64,000 nucleotides of DNA from an uncultured Aquimarina sp. Its GTDB lineage: Bacteria > Bacteroidota > Bacteroidia > Flavobacteriales > Flavobacteriaceae. Each line of letters starts with the position of its first letter. Position 1 is the first letter of the stretch. Of the stretch, positions 53,573-61,925 are shown in pieces. The stretch is taken from contig NZ_CANMQT010000001.1 in assembly GCF_947500065.1 (NCBI RefSeq), positions 744,001-808,000 of the forward strand, read 5' to 3'. Below the pieces are notes generated by a model that was not told the origin of the DNA, did not search any database, and saw only the letters and a list, made by a program, of their open reading frames with translations. The position numbers and the translations under genes were made by a program.

Positions 53573-53600
53573 AAATCCAGAATCCGAAGATTCTGGATTT
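53573..53600. terminator. Terminator hairpin upstream of the RHS operon
   Basis: AAATCCAGAATC-CGAA-GATTCTGGATTT: 12-bp perfect arms, 4-base loop. It resembles in position the hairpins at 39147 and 42452 and ends the remnant or NHL lipoprotein 2 transcript on the minus strand. The 346-bp gap 53382-53727 also holds the peptide remnant. Confidence 0.75.
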
Positions 53601-53635
53601 CATCATTTTGAATTAGCCTAAGAAATTATCACTCC

Positions 53636-53690
53636 GAAATTAAAATGGTTCCCAACTGGTCTGTGTAAATATCCCACACAGATTAATGTA
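53636..53690 (-). pseudogene. Remnant of a Gly-Gly peptide gene (relative of peptide 1)
   Basis: On the minus strand the frame ends ...YINLCGIFTQTSWEPF and stop. This aligns with the end of peptide 1 (YICAGCLCRPVGGPF and stop), and the DNA after the stop is also alike (AATTAGCC followed by the hairpin). No leader or start codon remains, only the last ~16 codons. It links this site to the peptide 1 locus as a decayed duplicate. Confidence 0.5.
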
Positions 53691-53727
53691 TTTTGGAAAA
53701 CTATGTCTATATCCCATTGATACAACA

Positions 53728-54651
53728 CTAATAAGATCTCAAATCAATTTTACGTACACCTCCAACACCAGTATATTCAGAAATATATAATGTTTTTGTC
53801 CTTTTATTTACTGCTATACCATTAGGATTACTAAAAGATGCTTCTAGTAGTAAACCATCTACTTGTGCAGCTTCTCCATTACCAGCAATTATTTCAATTT
53901 CACCATCCAAGGTTACTTTGTAAACATAATTTACAGCTATACCGGTGGCAAAAATAACATCGTTAATTACGGTGATATAACCGATACCAAAATTCTGAAT
54001 AACAATATCAGGAATATTAGCAATAAGTGAAATTTCACCATTTTTATCAATTGAATAGATATCGGCTGTATAAAAATTTGCCACGATTACATTTCCTTTA
54101 CTATCTAAATCAATTCCAACTCCTCCTAACAACCTTGGATCGTTAGCATATTCTATCACTTCACCTGTGGCCGAAATTTTGTGTACAGTTGGTGCTGTAT
54201 AATTAGAAATATAAAGATTATCCTGTCTATCAATTGTCATGCTACTTGGCCAACCATCAATTGTAGTAATCACTTCTCTTTCTCCTGTAGGAGTAATTTT
54301 TAGAACCTGACCATTAACTGTATTATTTGCATTGTTTACAAATAAATTTCCTTTAGAGTCTTTTGCTGTGCCCATAGGACCAGATAAACCTTTTATTGTA
54401 TCCAAGATTTTGCCTCCAGCATCTAACTTAAAAATTCGAGTTCCACTGCCGCCAGTATCAACGAATCTTCCGTACTCTGAAACATAAACGTCACCATTTA
54501 TATCGACAGATACAGCTCCATTAGCTGTAAAATTGCTGACAATTGTTTCTACTTCTAATCTAGGGTCAATACCATCTCCGTAACAGGAAATTAGCGCTAT
54601 TAGTATACTGCATAAGGAAATCCATTTGAACGTTCTTTTAAATAATTTCAT
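53728..54651 (-). CDS. NHL-repeat lipoprotein 2 (paralogue of 40088-41023)
   Basis: 307 residues. Lipoprotein Cys in ALISCYGD (~23). The same six-repeat NHL propeller as its paralogue: AVSVDINGDVYVSEYGR, TAKDSKGNLFVNNA, MTIDRQDNLYISNY, VGIDLDSKGNVIVANF and GIAVNKRTKTLYISEYTG. Long stretches match paralogue 1 (EVETIVSNF/EVETVVTDF, GNGEAAQVDGL/GTGEAATLDGL), so these arose by duplication. It follows AraC regulator 2 by 278 bp. Two 16-bp direct repeats precede it. Its role is unknown; NHL propellers bind ligands or hydrolyse lactones, and catalytic residues cannot be assigned here. Confidence 0.85.
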   Translation of the reverse strand: MKLFKRTFKWISLCSILIALISCYGDGIDPRLEVETIVSNFTANGAVSVDINGDVYVSEYGRFVDTGGSGTRIFKLDAGGKILDTIKGLSGPMGTAKDSKGNLFVNNANNTVNGQVLKITPTGEREVITTIDGWPSSMTIDRQDNLYISNYTAPTVHKISATGEVIEYANDPRLLGGVGIDLDSKGNVIVANFYTADIYSIDKNGEISLIANIPDIVIQNFGIGYITVINDVIFATGIAVNYVYKVTLDGEIEIIAGNGEAAQVDGLLLEASFSNPNGIAVNKRTKTLYISEYTGVGGVRKIDLRSY

Positions 54652-54701
54652 AATAATGATTTTAAAGTTTCTCCAATACTAACTCCTAATCATACTATAA
54701 A

Positions 54702-54721
54702 TCAACGCTTTGGGTACAGTA
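54702..54721. promoter_or_regulatory. AraC-type regulator box upstream of NHL lipoprotein 2
   Basis: TCAACGCTTTGGGTACAGTA, 51-70 bp before the start. Overlaps the first of two TTTGGGTACAGTAAGA direct repeats. Confidence 0.6.
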
Positions 54722-54745
54722 AGAGGTGTTTTGGGTACAGTAAGA
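54709..54745. repeat. Two perfect 16-bp direct repeats spaced 21 bp
   Basis: TTTGGGTACAGTAAGA at 54709-54724 and again at 54730-54745. The 21-bp period is two helical turns, the usual spacing of paired AraC half-sites. A single related copy, ATTGGGTACAGTGATA, is at 56112-56127 before AraC regulator 2. The rest of the gap 54652-54929 shows no gene. Confidence 0.7.
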
Positions 54746-54929
54746 CCTACCTATTCTCGTTTTTATCTATTTCCACAAATTGTAAGTATATAAAATTGCA
54801 ATGATTTAGGAGAAATATGTGTTTCTAAAAAGAAAAATTATGAGTTATATGTAAATACCTTTTTAAGCTATTGTTTTTGGAAAAAAAATACTAACAGTAG
54901 ATTATTCCTTTCAATTCTCAACCATAGAC

Positions 54930-56054
54930 TTAAATACTTGACATTTTTTTTATGTAATTACTCGGTGTATCTTCTAATATGGTTTTAAACGCTTTGTTAA
55001 AAGTTGATTTCGAATTAAATCCAGAATCAAATGACAATGCTAAAATAGTATGTCGCTCATGTTCTCCTTTTTGGATCTTGGCGATAAACTCTTGTAATCT
55101 ATATTTATTGATATATTCATAAAAACTACATTTATGTATTTTATTTAGAAACCACGATAAATCGTTAGAAGATACTTTTAGTTCTGTAGCGAGTTTTGTG
55201 AGTGTAAGATTTGGATTCAGATAAACTTTATCAACAACTAACAAATGCTCTAATGAACTAATAAGAGCTTCGATTTTATCTTTCTCAAGCCTATTTTTGG
55301 TTAGATCTTTTTTGGGATAAAAAATAGGCACTCTAAAAATCTCCGGTTGTTTGAAACTATAAAAACCTACGACATACATTATTACAGGAATACATAACCA
55401 AATAATATTGTAATTAAAATAAAGGTTGTATACGTTTATAATAAAACTTATTGTCAAATTTAAAAACCAAAAGAACGTTAAAACAGAAAAAATCGACACT
55501 AATATAATGAGATAAAAATATATTTCTTGATGAAAAGATAGGACTCGTTCTTCTGCTAATCGAAACCGTCGCAATAGAATGAAACATTTAACTATATAGG
55601 TTGTAAATACAGTGATAATAGAAATTTCTACGATAAAATATGGAATATTGAAAAAGCCTTTGTAATACATCTCTGAAATTTCATTAATAGATAAGCTATA
55701 AGTCCACATTACATACATCAAGTGTAATCCCGATGGAATAAATGTTACCCACTTCAGAACAGGCTTCTCTTTGGAACTAACTATCATTCGCTTAACATAC
55801 AAATATAATAGAGGTCCAAATAAATATATAGTGCTATCTACAAGCATTCCTAATCGCCATAAAAACACACTATCCTTAAAAACAAAATAATATAGCCTTC
55901 CTACTAATATAACGGAAGAAAAGAATAAAATGATAGACAAAATGAAATTTGCAGAGCGGTTTCTATTTGACAACAATTGTAATGTAATTGCCAAAAAAAT
56001 ACCTTGACTAATTCCCAAAAACAACACTAAATCTATAATTTCAAAAGAGTACAT
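54930..56054 (-). CDS. Membrane-bound AraC-family regulator 2
   Basis: 374 residues; paralogue of the regulator at 41117-42235 with the same layout. N-terminal membrane part with about seven helices (starting FEIIDLVLFLGISQGIFLAITLQ) and a C-terminal AraC domain (~275-370): NLTLTKLATELKVSSNDLSW, ALSFDSGFNSKSTFNKAFKTILEDTPSNYIKK. The best-conserved regions are the first helix and the DNA-binding domain. It lies upstream of NHL lipoprotein 2 on the same strand, as regulator 1 does with NHL 1. Its own box (56105-56124) resembles the one before NHL 2, so it probably controls both. Confidence 0.85.
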   Translation of the reverse strand: MYSFEIIDLVLFLGISQGIFLAITLQLLSNRNRSANFILSIILFFSSVILVGRLYYFVFKDSVFLWRLGMLVDSTIYLFGPLLYLYVKRMIVSSKEKPVLKWVTFIPSGLHLMYVMWTYSLSINEISEMYYKGFFNIPYFIVEISIITVFTTYIVKCFILLRRFRLAEERVLSFHQEIYFYLIILVSIFSVLTFFWFLNLTISFIINVYNLYFNYNIIWLCIPVIMYVVGFYSFKQPEIFRVPIFYPKKDLTKNRLEKDKIEALISSLEHLLVVDKVYLNPNLTLTKLATELKVSSNDLSWFLNKIHKCSFYEYINKYRLQEFIAKIQKGEHERHTILALSFDSGFNSKSTFNKAFKTILEDTPSNYIKKMSSI

Positions 56055-56104
56055 ATATGTTGGTAAGAGTTATATTTCAAATCTAAGGAAATTTAGAAAT
56101 ACCA

Positions 56105-56124
56105 GAGACCGATTGGGTACAGTG
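56105..56124. promoter_or_regulatory. AraC-type regulator box upstream of regulator 2
   Basis: GAGACCGATTGGGTACAGTG, 51-70 bp before the regulator start; shares GGGTACAGT with the NHL 2 repeats and the nine-base invariant core with set 1. A degenerate copy of the leader-end block (TTAAAAACATAGCGATGC) follows at about 56143-56160. Confidence 0.55.
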
Positions 56125-56192
56125 ATACCATTTATTACGCGATTAAAAACATAGCGATGCATATTATTCTAACTATCTAACAGTCTTCTTCA

Positions 56193-57086
56193 TCACAAAT
56201 GATTAACATACCGATTTGGTTCAATACTATTTTGAAGTACTACTAATTCTTCATTTGATAAACTTGCAACATTTGAAGTTGATACGCATTCGAGCAATTG
56301 TTTTTCAGTTCGAACTCCAACTACTGCAGAGGTTATTGAAGCGTGTTTTAGCACAAATTGAATAGCAGTCTGGCACATAGATCTATCTCCGGATACTTTT
56401 TTCATCAGATCAGTGGCCTTATTTACTTCTGAAGCAGTATGATTCAAATAGTCAGATGAAAGTTTTCCGGCTAACAATCCTTTGGCTATAGATCCTCTTG
56501 CCAGCACTCCAATATTGTTTTCTTTTAGTAGCTCTAGACATAATTCTTCTGGTCTCCTGTCCAAAAGACTGTACTGCATCATTACACTAGATATATTACT
56601 GCATTTTACATATTCTCTAATCACATTAGGTCGTATAGACGAAATCCCATAGCACCTTATTTTTCCTTCTTTTCTTAATGTTTCAAAAGCGTCTATGGTT
56701 TCATCCATAGGATCATCAATTGTTCCCCCATGCAATTGATATAAATCAATATAATCTGTCTGTAGTCTGGTTAGGCTTTCTTCAACTGATTTTAGGATAT
56801 ATTTCTTGCTTGGATTCCAATTCCAACCGTTTCCATCTGGTCGTAATTGATTACCTACTTTTGTTCCAATAATTACTTTATCTCTAAAATCTTTAACAGC
56901 ATTACCCAACATCACCTCGTTTTGGCCATTTTGATATATATCTGCGGTATCAAAATAATTAATCCCTCTATCAAAAGCCAAACGAACTAATTTCTCTGAA
57001 GCATCAAAATCTTCCTGTAGCGACATACAACCAAACGATACTTCACTAATTTTTAATTCTGAATTACCTAGTTTTCGATAGTTCAT
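56193..57086 (-). CDS. Aldo/keto reductase
   Basis: 297 residues, TIM-barrel AKR. The conserved opening MNYRKLGNSELKISEVSFGCMSL, catalytic Asp/Tyr in NYFDTADIYQNGQNEVMLG (Asp46, Tyr49 region), Lys in VIIGTKVG and His in YQLHGG form the usual AKR tetrad. The C-terminal part binds NADPH (GVRTEKQL). It reduces aldehydes or ketones with NAD(P)H in the cytoplasm; substrate unknown. It lies at the edge of the accessory island and 30 bp downstream of YraN, so probably in the host's ordinary gene set. Confidence 0.9.
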   Translation of the reverse strand: MNYRKLGNSELKISEVSFGCMSLQEDFDASEKLVRLAFDRGINYFDTADIYQNGQNEVMLGNAVKDFRDKVIIGTKVGNQLRPDGNGWNWNPSKKYILKSVEESLTRLQTDYIDLYQLHGGTIDDPMDETIDAFETLRKEGKIRCYGISSIRPNVIREYVKCSNISSVMMQYSLLDRRPEELCLELLKENNIGVLARGSIAKGLLAGKLSSDYLNHTASEVNKATDLMKKVSGDRSMCQTAIQFVLKHASITSAVVGVRTEKQLLECVSTSNVASLSNEELVVLQNSIEPNRYVNHL

Positions 57087-57116
57087 TTCTTTTATTCTAT
57101 TAAATTTCAGGCACTA

Positions 57117-57476
57117 TCAAAAATGATAAAAAGCATCTTCAAGATGTTCAATTTTAGTTCCTGATTTATTCTTTATAATTGCTACAATATCAAAACGAAC
57201 TTCTACATCCAAATCATTTTCTGTAACATAATGATCAATCGCTTTTACCAGTAACTGTATTTGTTTTGGTTTCACAAAATCCTGCGGATCACCAAACTCT
57301 GGAGTACTTCTGGTTTTTACCTCTACAACAATAATGGTGTCACCTTTTTGGGCTATAATATCAACTTCTGCTTTTAGATATCTGTAATTCCTTTCTAGAA
57401 TATCGTAGCTATGTTTTTCCAAAAATGCTACAGCTAGCTTTTCGCCTTCTTTACCAAGCGCATTGTGTTCTGCCAT
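57117..57476 (-). CDS. YraN/UPF0102 family nuclease-fold protein
   Basis: 119 residues, the usual size. ALGKEGEKLAVAFLEKHSYDILERNYRYLKAEVDIIAQKGDTIIVVEVKTRS has the family's endonuclease-like core: Glu in the first helix, Asp in EVDII and Glu-x-Lys in VEVKTR, a PD-(D/E)xK pattern. The cellular role of YraN is not settled; a Holliday-junction-like activity is suggested by the fold. It sits one base after the LD-carboxypeptidase gene, so they are probably co-transcribed. Confidence 0.9.
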   Translation of the reverse strand: MAEHNALGKEGEKLAVAFLEKHSYDILERNYRYLKAEVDIIAQKGDTIIVVEVKTRSTPEFGDPQDFVKPKQIQLLVKAIDHYVTENDLDVEVRFDIVAIIKNKSGTKIEHLEDAFYHF

Positions 57477-57477
57477 A

Positions 57478-58374
57478 CTACATATATTTTAATGTTACTG
57501 AGTCTTTATTTGCTTCTAGAGAAACTTCAGCTCCAAAAATCAGTGCTCTATTGTCTTCAATATGACCCATCGGAAAATCAAATACTACAGGAAAATTATA
57601 CTCCTTTACAATATCCAAAATAATTTCTTCTGCATTTTTTCCAAAAGGAATATTATTATCATGCATTTTAGTCATTCCGCCAACTATCAAACCCGATAAG
57701 TGATCAAAATACCCATTTCGTTTTAAATTCTGGAGCATTCTATCTATATGATATAAATACTCATCGAGGTCCTCAATACAAAGTATCTTTCCTTTACAAT
57801 CAATAGAGGATGAAGAACCACATAGCCCATATAAAATCGACAAATTTCCTCCAATAAGTCTTCCTTTACAATTTCCTAATTTATTCTTTTTTGAGGAAGG
57901 AATCGTATAATTTACTTTTCTCCCAAACAAGATATTATGTAATGATTGCCTCCCTTCTTCAGTACCTTTATGAACATCTATAGGCATGGCTGCGTGTATT
58001 GTGGAAATATTAAAATTATGAATATGAGAATGTAGTACGGTGATATCAGAATATCCTATAATCCACTTAGGATGTTTTTTAAAATCAGAAAAATCAAGTA
58101 AATCTATTATCCGCACTGTACCATAACCGCCACGAGCACACCAAATAGCTCTTATCTCATCATTATTTAGCATTTCTTGAAAATCTAATCTTCTTTCTTC
58201 ATTCGTTCCAGCAAACTGATTACTCTCTAATCCAATGGTAGCACCTATTACAGGTTCTAAATCCCATTTTTTAAGAATTTGAATGGCTTCATTGATTTCT
58301 TTCTTTACAATCTTTCTGGCAGTAGAAACTATGGCTATTTTATCTCCTGCTTTAACAAAATCGGGTTTGAGCAT
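57478..58374 (-). CDS. LD-carboxypeptidase (peptidase S66)
   Basis: 298 residues. S66 hallmarks: DKIAIVSTARKIVK at the N-terminus, ARGGYGTVRIIDLLDF (~88-103), nucleophile Ser in IGYSDITVLH (~115-120), and C-terminal catalytic Glu/His in EDLDEYLYHIDRML and FPMGHIEDN. The family cleaves the tetrapeptide stem of murein (LdcA) in the cytoplasm or acts on microcin C-like peptides (MccF). Chromosomal context favours a murein-recycling role. Divergent from the DUF1800 gene, 102 bp away. Ends 1 bp before yraN. Confidence 0.85.
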   Translation of the reverse strand: MLKPDFVKAGDKIAIVSTARKIVKKEINEAIQILKKWDLEPVIGATIGLESNQFAGTNEERRLDFQEMLNNDEIRAIWCARGGYGTVRIIDLLDFSDFKKHPKWIIGYSDITVLHSHIHNFNISTIHAAMPIDVHKGTEEGRQSLHNILFGRKVNYTIPSSKKNKLGNCKGRLIGGNLSILYGLCGSSSSIDCKGKILCIEDLDEYLYHIDRMLQNLKRNGYFDHLSGLIVGGMTKMHDNNIPFGKNAEEIILDIVKEYNFPVVFDFPMGHIEDNRALIFGAEVSLEANKDSVTLKYM

Positions 58375-58476
58375 TTCTTAAAATTTCATTTTAGAATACT
58401 AATTAACAAATGTTTTCGTTTTAAACTATTATATTACAGTGAAAATCGTCCCTTAACACTAATAAACCTATTGCCT

Positions 58477-60021
58477 ATGATCTCTGATACTTCTTGTAAC
58501 TTAGCATCCTTGGATCCCTATGTCCCGACTTCTGAGAATCCTTGGAACGTAAGTAAAATAAATCACTTATATCGCCGAGTCGCTTTTGGAGCTACTAAGA
58601 CACAAGTAATTGATGCTTTAAATCAAAACAACCCATCGGCACTAGTGGATTCATTGATTGATCAGGCTATTGCCCTAGTTCCTTCACCTGCTCCTGAATG
58701 GGGTTTCTGGAACCGAGATCAATTTGAAGCTGCTGAAGATGCAAATGAAAATAACACAACCGGATTCTACCGAGACGAAGGAAAAAGGCAAATGATATTT
58801 GATTTCCTGCAAAATGGTTTGAGAGATCGATTGACATTATTCTGGAGTAATCATTTTGTTACAGAAGATAATAACTACAGAAGCCCAGCTTATCAATATC
58901 AATATTATAATCTGCTTCAATTCCATGCCCTTGGCGATTTTAGGCAGTTTGTGTATGATATAGGTATTTCTTCTGCCATGTTAGTATATCTTAATGGTGA
59001 TGAAAACACCAGAGATAGGCCCAATGAAAACTATGCTCGAGAACTATATGAATTATTTACGCTTGGCGTGGATAACGGATATAACGAAGATGATATTATT
59101 GAAACAGCAAAGGCTATTACTGGTTGGGTAGAAACTAACGATATTCCTTGGGGACCTATCACATTTAATCCAGCACAGTTTAGTAATGAAACCAAAACTA
59201 TTTTTGGTCAAACTGCTAATTTTGGATACTATGGTCTTGGTAGTCCTGATGATGTAATTGCACATCTATTTAACCAACGACAAGATTTAGTAGCTAATTT
59301 CATCTGTGCCAAGCTATATACTTATTTTGTAAGCCCTACTTGTAATGAAGCTATTGTTGCTCAAATGGCTCAAACATTTATCGGTAATAACTTTCAGATT
59401 GCACCTGTACTGCGTCAGCTTTTTAAAAGTGAACATTTCTTTGATCAGGAAGCAATTGGTGCCATTATAAAAAGTCCTATTGATTTGTTTGTTTCTCATT
59501 TTAATCAATTAAATTTTGAAACACCACCTACACTTGCGTCTTTAAATTCTTTATTGGGTAGAACTACCACTATAGGACAAGAGGTACTTAACCCGATTGA
59601 TGTAGAAGGTTGGCAAGCAGATGAGACTTGGATTAGTCCAGATTATTTAATTGGAAGATGGGAAGGTATCCAAAGTATTCTTAACACTTTTTACTCTCAG
59701 GATCAGGCACAATTTGGGAGTTTCTTAAACGGTTTACCGATTGGTACGTTAGCAGATGGTTTTGTAAATAATAGTTTACAAGGAGAACAGGTAAGCGTTG
59801 TTGTAAAAGCAATTCTAGATTATTTTTTACCAAGAGGGTTGGAAGATCAAATACTCTTTGATGAAGCCTTAGCCATTTTTAAAGAGTTTTATCCGGACAA
59901 TTATTATGAACCGGATGCAGTCGCTCCTTTTCTGTGGACCTTAGATTTATCAGGAGTTCCTGATCAGTTTTACGCCTTACTTAGTCATATTGATGAAGTT
60001 CCTGAATTCCAACTTAAATAA
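58477..60021 (+). CDS. DUF1800 family protein
   Basis: 514 residues from ATG 58477 (MISDTSCNLASLD). A longer in-frame start (TTG 58279) would overlap the divergent LD-carboxypeptidase gene by ~100 bp and lacks conservation. Family landmarks: INHLYRRVAFGATKTQVIDAL, RDRLTLFWSNHFVTEDN, NENYARELYELFTLGVDNGYNEDDIIETAKAITGW. Members form a conserved pair with DUF1501 genes in Bacteroidetes and Planctomycetes; the biochemical function is unknown. No clear signal peptide at this start, which is unusual if it is exported with its partner. Next gene starts 7 bp downstream. Confidence 0.8.
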   Translation: MISDTSCNLASLDPYVPTSENPWNVSKINHLYRRVAFGATKTQVIDALNQNNPSALVDSLIDQAIALVPSPAPEWGFWNRDQFEAAEDANENNTTGFYRDEGKRQMIFDFLQNGLRDRLTLFWSNHFVTEDNNYRSPAYQYQYYNLLQFHALGDFRQFVYDIGISSAMLVYLNGDENTRDRPNENYARELYELFTLGVDNGYNEDDIIETAKAITGWVETNDIPWGPITFNPAQFSNETKTIFGQTANFGYYGLGSPDDVIAHLFNQRQDLVANFICAKLYTYFVSPTCNEAIVAQMAQTFIGNNFQIAPVLRQLFKSEHFFDQEAIGAIIKSPIDLFVSHFNQLNFETPPTLASLNSLLGRTTTIGQEVLNPIDVEGWQADETWISPDYLIGRWEGIQSILNTFYSQDQAQFGSFLNGLPIGTLADGFVNNSLQGEQVSVVVKAILDYFLPRGLEDQILFDEALAIFKEFYPDNYYEPDAVAPFLWTLDLSGVPDQFYALLSHIDEVPEFQLK

Positions 60022-60028
60022 TAAACCT

Positions 60029-61666
60029 ATGTGTAATACGCACCACCCTAATAATATAAAAGAAACAAAAAATACCTCGAAAGAAGGAACTTGTAATCCT
60101 GACGAGCATAAAAAATGGAATCGTAGGTCTTTTTTACAAGCTCTTGGGCTCGTAGGAGGAGGTTCTATGATGTTAGCCAATACCAATCTTACCGTTTCCA
60201 GACCATCACCGTTATCCTTAGCTTTAAGTCAGGCTGAAACGGATAAAATATTAATCATTTGTAGATTAGGAGGAGGAAATGATGGTTTAAACACTATTAT
60301 TCCTGTCAATCAATATGATTTTTACGCCAATCATAGACCTTTAATCAAAATTCCACCTAGTGAATTTATTAACCTAGAGGAAAACGAATTTGCAATGCCC
60401 AAACCCATGAACAAATTAGAAAATTTATGGGGAGATGGACAAATGAAAGTAGCGCATGGAGTTGGATATGAAGACCAGACATTATCTCATTTTAGAGGAA
60501 CAGATATTTGGGCCAATACAAATTTAACTGAAGAAGAACAATCCGGATTTATGGGTAGGTATTTTCAGGAATTATATCCTAGTTATATTACCAATCCGCC
60601 AGAAAGTCCTCCATCTATTCAGATTGGTAGTCTTGGAAATTTAATTTTCAGGGGACCCGAAAATGATTTTTCTTTTGCTATTTCTGACCCAAGACGATTA
60701 GAACAATACATTGAAAGTCAAGGATACAGTTTAGACCCTTCACCAGATTGTACCTATGGTGATCGATTAAACTTTATAAGAGAAAGTACTAATGTTACCT
60801 ATACATATGCTGAAGCAATTTTTGATGCTTTTAACCGATCTACTGATTTTGGAGGATATTTAGAAGATGATAATTTTGCTCGACAAATGCGAATTGTCGC
60901 TCGATTAATAAAAGGAAATCTAGGAACAAAAGTGTATATGGTTACACTTGGCGGATTTGACACTCATAACAATCAAATACAAAGACATCAGGAATTATTA
61001 AATTCCTTTTCAGAAGGTATCAATAATTTTTATGCAGATTTAACCGCTTCTGGATGGGATGATAAGGTATTGTCTATGACAATCTCCGAATTCGGAAGAA
61101 GAGTTGGAGAAAATGGATCTCTGGGAACTGACCATGGTACCGCTGCACCTATGATGTTTTTTGGTACAGGACTTAATGGAAATGGTTTTATAGGAGAGCA
61201 TCCAAGTATTGACCCTAATGATTTAACCAGAGGAGGAAACTTAGCAAATACGAATGATTTCAGACAGTTATATTCTACTGTTATGAAAGAATGGTTGTGT
61301 ATTGATTCTGATACGGTTAATAGAGCGTTACTTGGCGCAGAGTTTGAATCACTAGATTTAGGCTTTACCTGCGGTGGAGTTAATCCTAATATACCAGGAG
61401 ATGGAGAAACACTTTCACATATAGTGACCTATGATGACGGTCAAACTTTTATTAATATTAATAACCCAGAAACCACTCATGTGGATATCACTTTATTCAA
61501 TATTATTGGACAAAAAGTGGCTACTTTAAGAAATGAAATGCTTCTGGAAGGACAATATGTTATTAATGTAAAAGAAGCTGCTGGAACTAGATTAAGTACT
61601 GGTCAATATATATACAGAATTGAAACAGGAACAGGCGAATTTAGTAAATCACTATTGATTGCATAA
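60029..61666 (+). CDS. DUF1501 family protein with T9SS sorting domain
   Basis: 545 residues from ATG 60029; a TTG at 59990 inside the previous gene is rejected. A twin-arginine-like signal (KWNRRSFLQALGLVGGG, ~31-47) is typical of DUF1501. The body contains ICRLGGGNDGLNTIIPVNQYDFY, HFRGTDIW, LGGFDTHNNQIQRHQELLNSF and DHGTAAPMMFFGTGL, as in the sulfatase-like DUF1501 fold. The last ~80 residues are a type A T9SS C-terminal sorting domain (NPETTHVDITLFNIIGQKVATL ... STGQYIYRIETGTGEFSKSLLI). Exported by Tat or Sec, then through T9SS. Paired with the DUF1800 gene. Confidence 0.85.
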   Translation: MCNTHHPNNIKETKNTSKEGTCNPDEHKKWNRRSFLQALGLVGGGSMMLANTNLTVSRPSPLSLALSQAETDKILIICRLGGGNDGLNTIIPVNQYDFYANHRPLIKIPPSEFINLEENEFAMPKPMNKLENLWGDGQMKVAHGVGYEDQTLSHFRGTDIWANTNLTEEEQSGFMGRYFQELYPSYITNPPESPPSIQIGSLGNLIFRGPENDFSFAISDPRRLEQYIESQGYSLDPSPDCTYGDRLNFIRESTNVTYTYAEAIFDAFNRSTDFGGYLEDDNFARQMRIVARLIKGNLGTKVYMVTLGGFDTHNNQIQRHQELLNSFSEGINNFYADLTASGWDDKVLSMTISEFGRRVGENGSLGTDHGTAAPMMFFGTGLNGNGFIGEHPSIDPNDLTRGGNLANTNDFRQLYSTVMKEWLCIDSDTVNRALLGAEFESLDLGFTCGGVNPNIPGDGETLSHIVTYDDGQTFININNPETTHVDITLFNIIGQKVATLRNEMLLEGQYVINVKEAAGTRLSTGQYIYRIETGTGEFSKSLLIA

Positions 61667-61687
61667 GCTCCAATAATTCATACTACA

Positions 61688-61737
61688 AACATAAAAAACA
61701 CCTTAGTAATTAGAATTACTAAGGTGTTTTTTATGTT
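61688..61737. terminator. Long perfect hairpin terminator after the DUF1800/DUF1501 pair
   Basis: 24-bp perfect arms (61688-61711 and 61714-61737) around a 2-base loop, with CACCTTAGTAATT and AATTACTAAGGTG at the tip and T-run on the 3' arm. Confidence 0.85.
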
Positions 61738-61740
61738 AGA

Positions 61741-61772
61741 CAGTATCAGATTCCTTTCTGATACTGTTTTTT
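61741..61772 (+). terminator. Second terminator in tandem
   Basis: CAGTATCAGA and TCTGATACTG (10-bp stem, 6-base loop) followed by TTTTTT, 4 bp after the first hairpin. The rest of the gap to metG contains only its promoter. Confidence 0.8.
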
Positions 61773-61896
61773 GTTTTCGTATAAATAATCATAGCATATT
61801 CATTGGTAAAACATCTTGAAATGCCTTTAGTAATAGAACATTATATAAGATTCATATTAATTAAATAAAGCCGTCTTATTTTATCTTCCTGTTTAT

Positions 61897-61904
61897 TACC
61901 TTTG
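61897..61904 (+). promoter_or_regulatory. Candidate -7 box for metG
   Basis: TACCTTTG matches TAnnTTTG, 22 nt before the ATG at 61926. At the -33 position there is TTA (61876-61878) in place of TTG, 18 bp away. Confidence 0.45.
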
Positions 61905-61925
61905 TCCCTTATTTTTACAAGCATT

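Noticed and set aside
58279..58476. N-terminal extension of the DUF1800 protein
   Set aside because: It would overlap the divergent LD-carboxypeptidase gene and has no similarity to the family; ATG 58477 begins close to the conserved part.
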